DNA of 64,000 nt, from contig JAPQWV010000002.1 of the NCBI GenBank assembly GCA_027422505.1, positions 30,420,501 to 30,484,500 of the forward strand, written 5' to 3'. A program made the translations under genes and the position numbers. Below are positions 10,987-19,544 of this stretch, piece after piece. The notes beneath the pieces were generated by a model, which was not told the origin of the DNA, searched no databases, and was given only the letters and a program-made list of their open reading frames with translations. Source of the stretch: Craterostigma plantagineum. Lineage: Eukaryota; Streptophyta; Magnoliopsida; Lamiales; Linderniaceae. Within the stretch, counting starts at the first letter, position 1, and each line of letters opens with the position of its first letter.

Positions 10987-11167
10987 CTTCACTAACTCCA
11001 CGTGTCGGAAGAACATGAAACAGAAGAATAACGCACCAAATTGACAACCAGAAACGGAAAGGCAGCGCACGAAAGCTTGTGCTGGATAATTTCCCGCCAC
11101 AGCTAGCCTTTTTTCGGCGGCTACGGTTTAATTTGAGCTCTGGCTCGCCGTTGTCGGGCTCATTCAT
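10987..11167 (-). CDS. Mid-SUN protein, exon 1 (N-terminal membrane segment)
   Basis: It starts at ATG 11167-11165 (MNEPDNGEPELK), followed by a basic patch (NRSRRKKASCGGK) and a hydrophobic span FRFWLSIWCVILLFHVLP. The donor is GAAG|GTACGC with the exon end at 10987, phase 1; joined to 10638 it gives a glycine codon and keeps the frame. The ATG choice rests on the basic plus hydrophobic N-terminus typical of mid-SUN proteins. Confidence 0.8.
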
Positions 11168-12390
11168 TTCTCAGACATCTGTGGATTTCTCTTCGAAGAA
11201 ATTATTTCTCAATACCAAATTAACGACTCTTCCGTGCGTGCGTGCGCGCGTGCTGTGTGTGTGATCGTCGTCTTCAAGCAATCAACATATCCGGAAATTG
11301 TTTTCTCAAACTGCAGAGCCTCGAACACTCCACTCCCCACACGTGCATCATGGGATTTTTTTTTCTCTTTTCTTTTTAAAATTTATTTCTCGTCCCTTTA
11401 AAATTATATTTGGGCCCAATGACATATTAAAGGCCCATCATGAAACTTAATTGAAATATTTTAGGCCTAAATTGTTAGCCCAAGCCACAGTTTTCTTCTT
11501 GTTCATTTTAATAGTAATCATCACAAACGAAATTACTCTGTGTCCATCCAATGGGACAATTGCCATCTCATCACCTTTCCCATATTTCTTTAGGTAAAAT
11601 CAAGTTATCTTGTAGTTAATGCAAGTCATATGGTGCAATGCCAACCTTAATCATGTCCCACAATAATAATACATGGCATCATCACACACTTGCCTTCAAT
11701 TATCTGAAAAAGCAACAACATTTAGCTTCAGTGTGTATGTAATAAGTGAGATCATAATAATAACTCAGTGGAGGAACGCCACAAACAATGTTATATCAAC
11801 CTCGTTGAGATGAGAGCTGATATTAAGAAACAAATAGAGCAACTGTTTTCTTGTCAACTACAATGTATCAGTTGTTGTATGTACTGAGAGAAGATGATAT
11901 TTTCCATATTCCATGGAAATATAACACCAGCAATTCCATGTTTTTCTTAACCAGATAAATAACGGCAAGGGGCGAGCGAAGAGAGACAGATAGCCATATA
12001 GTGTCGTTATCCATCTATAATTTCCAATAAATTTGTATATGGATTAAAGGATGTCCACTGATTAGGTTTTATGGTCAATACTCGTTGAAAAGGAATATAA
12101 GGCTAGTACTGTCTTGAAAAAGGATGGTAGTTAAATCTCGTATCTATCATGTCTAACTAAGTGCAGTGGTGTCATGTTAGAAGCAGAACATATAGTAGAA
12201 GAGTTTCTTCCCTTTTTCCCTTGACGAGACCAATGTGTGGTTAAGGAGACAGACAACAGCTAAATTCGATCCTCAGCTAACTATTTATTATAGTGAGTGA
12301 GTGAGTGAGTGCTTCAGGCATCAGTCAAACCACTCAGATTTGACAATGCAATGCAAGATTATAAATTCTGATATGTATATATATACATAC
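11168..12390. other. Upstream region of the SUN gene; no gene seen
   Basis: Likely 5' UTR and promoter of the minus-strand SUN gene in the first 200 bases, including a GTGC/TGTG microsatellite near 11238-11262. The rest is AT-rich, with a GAGT repeat near 12294-12311 and a TATATATATA stretch just before element C. I see no convincing coding sequence. Confidence 0.6.
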
Positions 12391-12816
12391 TGAAGGGAAG
12401 GTGGGTTGAGTGGGTTGGTCACCAACCCACTTCACCTACTCATTAGCTATAATAATAATATTATTATAATATTATTATATTTGTATGATGCCTTTGCCTA
12501 TAAATAGGCTACGAGGCATTGAACTAAAAAACACACCAAAACAAAGAGGAAAAAAATAGAGAGAAAAAGAAAGAAATAGAGGGTAGAAAAAATTGAGGGT
12601 TTGTTCGGTATTTACTCCGACTATAAAGAGAGATAATGAGTGTTTTCTCCTTTATAGATTGAGAGGTTGTAACCCCTGTTTTTACCACAGTAATAAATTT
12701 CTACCTCGCCCGTGGTTTTTTACCCCAAGTAAAAAAGGGGTTTTCCACGTAAATTCCCGTGTTCCTTTTATTCTCACAGTTATTTCCAATTTCGTTAAGC
12801 TGTCCATTTCGCAACA
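12391..12816 (+). repeat. 5' LTR of element C
   Basis: A near-palindrome GTGGGTTGG-TCA-CCAACCCAC (9-10 bp stem, 3 nt loop) lies about 20 bp inside the left terminus. A TATAAATA box lies near 12500. Confidence 0.95.
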
Positions 12817-12818
12817 AG

Positions 12819-12830
12819 TGGTATCAGAGC
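12819..12830 (+). other. Primer-binding site of element C
   Basis: TGGTATCAGAGC, two bases after the 5' LTR end; the initiator-Met tRNA type. Confidence 0.9.
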
Positions 12831-13148
12831 CAGGTTTGATTGATATTCCGATTATGCTCTGTGGTTGCAGCTTTGTCTGATCTTCCACATCAGAAAGGAT
12901 ATCGAAAAGGTTTATCGTTACGGAAGAGTTTTTTGGCAAGTCGTGGTAATAGACTGTGTAAGTAAGTTCTGTCTAGGTGGCTGGTGCCAAGCGGGACACA
13001 TAGTGACCCCACCAGATCTCATCTGGGAATTTACTTAGAAGGGTAATTTTGTCTTGAAAGCTGGTCGCTACCCTTTCTGCAAATTATCTGATCAGTACTA
13101 TTTGACTGGACTGTTGAATTTCTCCGACGATAGCGACGTGGGAAAAAA

Positions 13149-14081
13149 ATGGCAGCTAAAAATGAAATTGAGAAATTCAACGGGAGAAACTACTCACTGT
13201 GGAAAATGAGGATTAAGGCAATTTTACTCAAAGAAAATTGTCTGGAGGCGATCATTGGCAGACCAACAACTATTACGAGTGATGCCAACTGGAGGAAGAT
13301 GGACGGGAGGGCCATCGTCAATATTCATCTGGCATTAGCAGATGACATATTATCAAGCGTTGAAGAGAAAACTAGTGCGAAAGAAATCTGGGATCATCTA
13401 GAGAAGCTGTATCAAGCCAAGTCACTCCACAGCCGAATTTTCTTGAAAAGAAAATTATACCATCTACGAATGGAAGAATCTTCTTCAATGACCGAGCACA
13501 TCAACAAGTTGAATACTCTATTCTCTCAACTTAAAGACTTGGACTACAAAATAGAGCCAAGTGAACGTGCTGAGCTTCTGCTTCAAAGCCTGCCAGACTC
13601 CTACGATCAACTCGTCATCAATCTGAGCAACAACCAAGCTGCGGGGAAACTTATCTTCGACAATATTGCAGCTGCGGTTCTCGAAGAAGAAAGTCGGCGC
13701 AATAACAAAGAAGACAAGTTGATAACGTCCCAACAAGCGGAAGCTTTGACAGTAACGAGGGCAAGATCAGGAGCACGTGGTCCAAACATGAATCGAAAAC
13801 GGCCAAGACCCGGAGAGTCTGGTCCAAGTGAGAGTCAAAAGCGGCAAAACCTTGTTACCAAAAATAAGAAGGTTATAAAATGTTACCACTGTGGCAAGAA
13901 AGGTCATCTGAAGAAAGATTGTTGGGCTCTAAATAAAAATCCCAATGCCCAAGGAAACGTCGCCAACACTACCGATGATGGAATTGCCTTGGTGTGTGAA
14001 GCCGCAACCACTATCGCTGAAAATGGAAGATTCAACGACATGTGGCTCATGGACTCAGCAGCTACTTTCCTTTCCACATGA
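13149..14081 (+). CDS. Gag of element C, running into a broken protease start
   Basis: ATG at 13149. The N-terminal copia Gag region (FNGRNYSLWKMRIK) is followed by the UBN2-like region (AKEIWDHLEKLYQAKS, LFSQLKDLDYKIEPSE), a basic stretch, and a CCHC knuckle CYHCGKKGHLKKDC near 13882-13923. The frame enters the protease motif (WLMDSAAT, with A where most copia proteases have G) and is then cut by a frameshift near 14070. A second frameshift near 14168-14172 precedes the open pol frame. Nucleocapsid and matrix-like parts appear intact; the protease is not. Confidence 0.88.
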   Translation: MAAKNEIEKFNGRNYSLWKMRIKAILLKENCLEAIIGRPTTITSDANWRKMDGRAIVNIHLALADDILSSVEEKTSAKEIWDHLEKLYQAKSLHSRIFLKRKLYHLRMEESSSMTEHINKLNTLFSQLKDLDYKIEPSERAELLLQSLPDSYDQLVINLSNNQAAGKLIFDNIAAAVLEEESRRNNKEDKLITSQQAEALTVTRARSGARGPNMNRKRPRPGESGPSESQKRQNLVTKNKKVIKCYHCGKKGHLKKDCWALNKNPNAQGNVANTTDDGIALVCEAATTIAENGRFNDMWLMDSAATFLST

Positions 14082-14190
14082 CCTCTCGAAGGGAATGGTT
14101 TCATCAATACGAGCCAGCCTTTGGAGGGTATGTCTACAGCTGCAATGACCAAGCACTGAAGATTGTCGGGTCGGTACTATTCAAATAAAG

Positions 14191-17106
14191 ATGTACGATG
14201 GCACTGTGCGTACCATCCATGCTGTCCGACATGTGGAGGGCTTGAAGAAAAATCTGTTGTCCGTGGGGCAACTTGATGATCTTGGTTTCAAAATTGAATT
14301 GGAGAACAAGATAATGAAGGTTTCCAAAGGAGCACTAGTGGTGATGAAGGGAGAAAAGATAACTGCAAATCTATACATGCTGAAGGGAGAGACTCTGCAA
14401 GAAGGGCAGGCATCCGTTGCCACGACAAGTTCAAATGAAAAGTCTACGATGACTTGGCACAAGAAACTTGGTCATATGTCTGAACAAGGCATGAAAATTC
14501 TTGCTCAAAAGAATCTACTTCATGGTCTCACGACGGTGACGCTACCATTCTGTGAGCATTGTATTGTGAGCAAGCAGCATCGCCTGAAGTTCTCCACTTC
14601 AAATTCTAGAAGCAAAGAAATTCTAGAATTGATCCACTCTGACGTATGGCAAGCACCGGTTTCATCCCTGGGAGGAGCCAACTACTTCGTATCATTCATA
14701 GACGACTACTCCAGGAGATGCTGGGTGTATCCAATCAAGAAGAAGGACGAAGTGTTTCCTATCTTCAAAACATACAAGGCGCGAGTTGAACTTGAAACCG
14801 GCAGAAAAATCAAGTGTCTCCGGTCAGATAATGGAGGGGAATATACTGGCAAAGAATTCACTGAATTCTGCAAAGGTGTGGGCATCAGAAGACAGTTCAC
14901 CACGGCGTACACTCCACAACAGAATGGAGTGGCAGAGCGGTTGAATAGGACCCTATTGGAAAGAACAAGGGCTATGTTGAGAACTGCGGGCCTGGAAAAG
15001 AAATTCTGGGCGGAAGCGGTCTGTACTGCCTGTTATGTGGTGAATCGGGCCCCATCTACTGCTATAGAGATGCGGACACCGATGGAAATGTGGACTGGTG
15101 CACCTGCAGACTATTCAAACCTCCATATATTTGGAAGTTCAACGTACGCGATGTATCACAACCAAGAAACGACAAAGTTGGATCCAAAGTCCAGGAAATG
15201 TTTGTTCTTGGGGTACGCTGAAGGAGTAAAGGGGTATCGCTTGTGGGATCTCACTGACCACAAAGTGATTATCAGCAGAGATGTTATCTTCCTGGAAGAT
15301 AGCGATCAAGAGCAAGTCGAAAATGATAGCAGTTCAAAAGGCGTGACAAAGACTACGCCGGTGAAACGAAAATTGGAGCAATATAATTCTTCTGAAGCTG
15401 AACCGGCGCACGAAGAGCTCGACCCAGTCGAATCTGAAGTACCGGAACTCTTGCGGTCATCACGCGAGCGTAGACCGCCAAGTTGGCACTCAGATTATGA
15501 GATAGAGAGCAATCTTGCATACTGTTTTCTAACGGAGGATGGAGAGCCAACCACTTTCCAAGAAGCACTGAATAATTCAGATGCGAGTCTGTGGATTTCA
15601 GCGATGCAAGAGGAAATGGAAGCTCTCTATAAAAATGAGACATGGGAGTTGGTGCCATTACCGCAAGGAAGGAAACCCATTGGCAACAAATGGGTGTACA
15701 AAATCAAGCGGAATGGGGATGACCAGGTAGAGCGATACCGTGCTAGACTGGTGGTAAAGGGATATGCTCAGAAAGAAGGGATTGACTTCAACGAAATTTT
15801 CTCACCGGTGGTACGACTTACAACAGTCAGGGTGGTTTTGTCAATGTGTGCTACATTCGACTTGCATCTTGAGCAGCTAGACGTGAAGACGGCCTTTCTC
15901 CATGGTGACCTGGATGAAGAAATATATATGCTTCAACCAGAAGGTTTCGAGGAACAAGGAAAAGAAGATTTGGTTTGCAGACTGATCAAATCTCTCTATG
16001 GGCTCAAACAAGCACCTCGATGCTGGTATAAGAGATTTGACTCCTTCATAATGAGTCTTGGCTACAACAGGCTATATTCAGATCCTTGTGCATATTTCAA
16101 GAGATTTGGCGCTGACGATTTCATCATGTTGCTGTTGTACGTCGACGATATGCTGGTGGCAGGACCCAACAAAGGTCGTATCGCCGACTTAAAGACTCAA
16201 CTGGCTAGTGAATTCGAAATGAAGGACTTGGGGCCAGCAAACAAAATCCTTGGTGTGCAAATATCTCGAGACAGAAGCAAGCGGAAGATTTGGCTTTCTC
16301 AAAAGAATTATTTGAAGAAAATTCTGCGAAGGTTCAACATGCAAGATAGTAAGCCAATATCTACCCCTCTTGCTGCTAATTTCAAGCTATCATCCGAGAT
16401 GTGTCCTTCTGATGAAGACGAGAGGATAGAGATGTCTCGACTGCCATATGCATCGGCAGTAGGAAGTCTAATGTTCGCAATGATCTGTACCAGACCAGAC
16501 ATTGCCCATGCAGTGGGAGTTGTTAGCCGATACATGTCCAACCCTGGTCGGGAGCACTGGAGTGCTGTTAAGAGGATTCTCAGATATATCAAGGGAACCT
16601 CGGATCTTGCCTTATGTTACGGAGGTACAGATTTTACTGTCCATGGTTTTGTTGATGCAGATTATGCAGGTGAACTTGATAAAAGCAGATCCACTACCGG
16701 ATATGTGTTCAATCTTGCTGGCGGTGCTGTAAGCTGGGTTTCAAAACTGCAGTCCATTGTTGTAACATCAACAACGGAAGCAGAATATGTCGCAGCTACG
16801 CAAGCCAGTAAAGAGGCAATATGGTTGAAGATGTTGCTGGAAGAACTCGGCCACAAACAGAAGAATATTGTTCTCTATTGTGATAGCCAGAGTGCATTGC
16901 ATCTTGCAAGGAATCCAGCATATCATTCAAGAACCAAACACATTCGGGTACAATACCACTTTGTTCGTGAACAAGTGGAAGAGGGGACTGTGGACATGCA
17001 AAAAGTTCACACTGCGGATAATCTGGCAGACTACATGACCAAAGCAATTCCTGTGGACAAGTTTATGTGGTGTCGTTCCTCATGTGGATTGACTGAACAT
17101 AAGTAA
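14191..17106 (+). CDS. Pol of element C (integrase-RT-RNase H), open frame
   Basis: A 971-codon frame starting inside the protease C-terminus (GLKKNLLSVGQL). It includes the integrase HHCC (WHKKLGHMS to CEHCIVSKQ), the core with LIHSDVWQAPV, LRSDNGGEYTG and NGVAERLNRT, RT with FSPVVRLTTVR, LDVKTAFLHGDLDEEIYM and YVDDMLVAG, and RNase H with DADYAGELDKSRSTTG and LYCDSQSALHLA. All catalytic positions I can see are present. The product could not be released normally because the protease region upstream is frame-shifted twice. Confidence 0.92.
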   Translation: MYDGTVRTIHAVRHVEGLKKNLLSVGQLDDLGFKIELENKIMKVSKGALVVMKGEKITANLYMLKGETLQEGQASVATTSSNEKSTMTWHKKLGHMSEQGMKILAQKNLLHGLTTVTLPFCEHCIVSKQHRLKFSTSNSRSKEILELIHSDVWQAPVSSLGGANYFVSFIDDYSRRCWVYPIKKKDEVFPIFKTYKARVELETGRKIKCLRSDNGGEYTGKEFTEFCKGVGIRRQFTTAYTPQQNGVAERLNRTLLERTRAMLRTAGLEKKFWAEAVCTACYVVNRAPSTAIEMRTPMEMWTGAPADYSNLHIFGSSTYAMYHNQETTKLDPKSRKCLFLGYAEGVKGYRLWDLTDHKVIISRDVIFLEDSDQEQVENDSSSKGVTKTTPVKRKLEQYNSSEAEPAHEELDPVESEVPELLRSSRERRPPSWHSDYEIESNLAYCFLTEDGEPTTFQEALNNSDASLWISAMQEEMEALYKNETWELVPLPQGRKPIGNKWVYKIKRNGDDQVERYRARLVVKGYAQKEGIDFNEIFSPVVRLTTVRVVLSMCATFDLHLEQLDVKTAFLHGDLDEEIYMLQPEGFEEQGKEDLVCRLIKSLYGLKQAPRCWYKRFDSFIMSLGYNRLYSDPCAYFKRFGADDFIMLLLYVDDMLVAGPNKGRIADLKTQLASEFEMKDLGPANKILGVQISRDRSKRKIWLSQKNYLKKILRRFNMQDSKPISTPLAANFKLSSEMCPSDEDERIEMSRLPYASAVGSLMFAMICTRPDIAHAVGVVSRYMSNPGREHWSAVKRILRYIKGTSDLALCYGGTDFTVHGFVDADYAGELDKSRSTTGYVFNLAGGAVSWVSKLQSIVVTSTTEAEYVAATQASKEAIWLKMLLEELGHKQKNIVLYCDSQSALHLARNPAYHSRTKHIRVQYHFVREQVEEGTVDMQKVHTADNLADYMTKAIPVDKFMWCRSSCGLTEHK

Positions 17107-17177
17107 CATGCAAAGGCAAGCTAGAAGAATGGTGTGAAGATCTGATTGGTCATCAATCAAATCTTCAAGTGGGAGAT

Positions 17178-17609
17178 TGAAGGGAAGGTGGGTTGAGTGG
17201 GTTGGTCACCAACCCACTTCACCTACTCATTAGCTATAATAATAATATTATTATAATATTATTATATTTGTATTAGTATGATGCCTTTGCCTATAAATAG
17301 GCTACGAGGCATTGAACTAAAAAACACACCAAAACAAAGAGGAAAAAAATAGAGAGAAAAAGAAAGAAATAGAGGGTAGAAAAAATTGAGGGTTTGTTCG
17401 GTATTTACTCCGACTATAAAGAGAGATAGTGAGTGTTTTCTCCTTTATAGATTGAGAGGTTGTAACCCCTGTTTTTACCACAGTAATAAATTTCTACCTC
17501 GCCCGTGGTTTTTTACCCCAAGTAAAAAAGGGGTTTTCCACGTAAATTCCCGTGTTCCTTTTATTCTCACAGTTATTTCCAATTTCGTTAAGCTGTCCAT
17601 TTCGCAACA
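17178..17609 (+). repeat. 3' LTR of element C, upstream of the CBL gene
   Basis: Same orientation as the CBL gene; the LTR ends 57 bp before its start codon. Confidence 0.95.
17292..17299 (+). promoter_or_regulatory. TATA box in 3' LTR of element C
   Basis: TATAAATA about 370 bp upstream of the CBL start codon. In the 5' LTR the same box would start the retroelement transcript. In this copy it faces the CBL gene and could drive read-out transcription. This is inference from position and orientation only. Confidence 0.6.
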
Positions 17610-17629
17610 CATACCACCGAAACACATCC

Positions 17630-17665
17630 ATGGTTGTAAATTTATCGTTTCTCGACATCGCGTAA
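17630..17665 (+). promoter_or_regulatory. Short upstream ORF before the CBL start
   Basis: ATG at 17630 opens an 11-codon frame that stops with TAA at 17663-17665, one base before the CBL ATG at 17667. If it lies on the transcript, it could lower or gate translation of the main frame. Confidence 0.45.
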
Positions 17666-17666
17666 C

Positions 17667-18867
17667 ATGGGATGCCTGCACTCGAAGCCAAAACGCGTTT
17701 TCGAACATTCCATTCTTGCTTCTCAGACAAGATGTACTAATGCCTTACTTTATATCCTTTCTCTTTTACGTAGTAACGCTGTCGCTGTTTAAGGCTATCG
17801 TAGTTCTAAAAAAGATACATTTTTTCTTCGAATTTTCTTACGATTCAGTTACTGTGAAAGAGGTCGAGCAGCTGCATGAGCTATTCAGCAAGCTAGGCAG
17901 CACCATAACTGAGGATGGTTTCATAAGCAGAGTAATTAACTAAAAACCTTAAACACTTTGCAAAGATTATTTATTACAATTATCAGACAGTTTATTAAGA
18001 GGAAGTCCCTATTCGCAGATCGGGTCATTCTCTCTTTCATGCAGATATTACTATAAAAAATAAATCAATCATAATCTTTTTCATTCGATTCTTCTGATAT
18101 CAGATGTTCGATCTGTTCGATCTGAAACGCGACGGAGTGCTCGATTTCGGCGAGCTCGTGAGATCGCTCGACGTATTCCATCCCGAAACACCTCAAGCAG
18201 AGAAAATCACTTGTACGCATTACGAACCTATTTTCTTCTCTGGCGCAATTTCCGTATAAATAAAATATTCATGTGTTCGAATTTGTGCAGTCGCATTTAA
18301 ACTGCACAGCAGATACCAAACGGGCTTCATCGAAAAAGAAGAGGTTAAGAATTTCTATAATTCCATTGTCGATGTACGCCGTGAAAAGCTGCTGATCAAT
18401 CAATGATGTTCTTTTCAAGGTGAAGGAGATGATTGCAGAGCTTCTTAACGAATCAGATCTGAACTTACCCGACGAAATCATTGACATGATCATCGATAAG
18501 GTCTGCTAAATGAATATACATTGTTCGATTAAGATCATGTTCATTGATCGCTATTAAAAATCATATTCTTGCATGCGATCGGCAAGACATTCGGAGAAGC
18601 AGATTCAAGAAAAGACGGAAAGATCGACATGGAAGAGTGGAAAGAATTTGCAGACAATAATTCATCAGTTTTAAGGAACATGACCATCCCTCAACTCAAG
18701 TAGTAACTAACTAACATTCTTTTTTTTTTCTCCACTCAACACACTTATTTCTCAGAAAACAGAGCAGAACAGAACGTAAATCCTACGTTTATTTCCTGCC
18801 TTGCAGGGACATGACGTCCTTCTCGAGCTTTAAGATCAGATCAGAAAAAGACGAAATCGCGCTATAG
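17667..18867 (+). CDS. Calcineurin B-like (CBL) calcium sensor, eight exons
   Basis: Predicted exons are 17667-17733, 17849-17931, 17991-18023, 18104-18212, 18291-18343, 18420-18500, 18587-18699 and 18807-18867. They give 600 bp and 199 residues, with GT-AG borders and consistent phases. The N-terminus [10 protein letters not shown] has the Gly2/Cys3 pattern of myristoylated and palmitoylated CBLs. Then come [39 protein letters not shown] (EF-hand 2), [19 protein letters not shown] (EF-hand 3), [17 protein letters not shown] (EF-hand 4) and the family C-terminus. CBLs bind calcium and recruit CIPK kinases to membranes; the sequence style is closest to the CBL4/CBL5 group as I recall it. Odd points: exon 3 is about nine codons shorter than usual, removing the end of EF-hand 1, and EF-hand 3 lacks its first two acidic ligands (SRYQTG). 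A young LTR lies 57 bp upstream. Confidence 0.82.
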
Positions 18868-18973
18868 AACATCAAATCAGATCACCCGCTTTGTGTAGTA
18901 CTACTCTCTGTTAAAAGTTCAATGCCAAACAAGAAATAATATCATTAGAAAATAACACAACACTTGGCGGCCT

Positions 18974-19183
18974 TCAATCATAATTCCTGGAAATCATATC
19001 CTTGACATTCATGGGATAACACATCTTCATGTGCAAATCAGACCAAACGTTGTCCGCTAGAATATCATTCATAGCGTCCGTAGGATGAAACTGATACCAT
19101 ATCTGATTAGAAGATTTCTGGAGAAATGCACATAATCCATCCCCGATAGTTTCCCAATCCACAGCAAGCATCAGTCTGAAATC
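18974..19183 (-). pseudogene. GDSL esterase/lipase relic, last exon
   Basis: Encodes FQTDACCGLGNYRGWIMC and, after a frame change near 19115-19120, IWYQFHPTDAMNDILADN and MCYPMNVKDMI, the C-terminal blocks of plant secreted GDSL lipases. The catalytic His of block V (FHPTD) remains, but the Asp two residues before the F (usual DxFHP pattern) is Tyr here (IWYQFHP). The frameshift also removes a few residues around the conserved SPE motif. The acceptor is at 19185-19184, phase 1. Confidence 0.8.
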
Positions 19184-19262
19184 CTACGAGCCCATAAAGA
19201 AAAGATATCTTTTTTTGTTTGGAAAAGAGTATCCTCATGAAAACAGAGCGAGAAATTCCCAC

Positions 19263-19518
19263 CGTAACGATTGTGATTCTTGATAATATCCATCGACCCT
19301 TCGTATGCATCGCAGAAGATCAAATTGGCCTCGGGCAATTGGCGGTTGAGCTCCTCGACCATGAATCTCATGGCGTAGTTGAACTCGGGAATCATGTCGG
19401 TTATGTCCTCTATGCGTTCTCCTTCGGCGCCTTGGTACAGCCAAAGGTAATAAGGCGCACATCCCAAAGGCGCAAGTCCGATCACCACCACGTTCCTTAC
19501 GTTTGTATTGTACAAGTT
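19263..19518 (-). pseudogene. GDSL esterase/lipase relic, penultimate exon
   Basis: Encodes NLYNTNVRNVVVIGLAPLGC (the GLxPxGC block), an acidic helix region, MRFMVEELNRQLP and LIFCDAYEGSMDII. Acceptor GCAG ends at 19519, donor GT at 19262-19261, phase matching the last exon. The exons that would carry the GDS nucleophile and the Gly/Asn oxyanion blocks are absent: the intron upstream is cut at 19544 by the LTR of a SIRE-like element. The gene is truncated and not functional. Confidence 0.8.
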
Positions 19519-19544
19519 CTGCGAATGCGTAGACAATCATACAG

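Larger units (their letters stand above)
12391..17609 (+). mobile_element. Young Ty1/copia LTR retrotransposon C (5219 bp)
   Basis: The LTRs are at 12391-12816 (426 bp) and 17178-17609 (432 bp). The target duplication CATAC is at 12386-12390 and 17610-17614. The LTRs begin TGAAGGG and end GCAACA. They differ by one substitution and one 6 bp indel (ATTAGT, in the 3' copy only), so insertion was very recent. The primer site TGGTATCAGAGC starts at 12819 and the purine tract AAGTGGGAGAT is at 17167-17177. The Gag start (FNGRNYSLWKMRIKAIL) is of the Tnt1/Tork type. Confidence 0.96.

Noticed and set aside
17386..17943. LTR-CBL fusion protein starting inside the 3' LTR
   Set aside because: The frame is open across the junction but has no ATG in the LTR, and the true CBL start is the MGC-encoding ATG at 17667 in another phase, joined to exon 2 by splicing.
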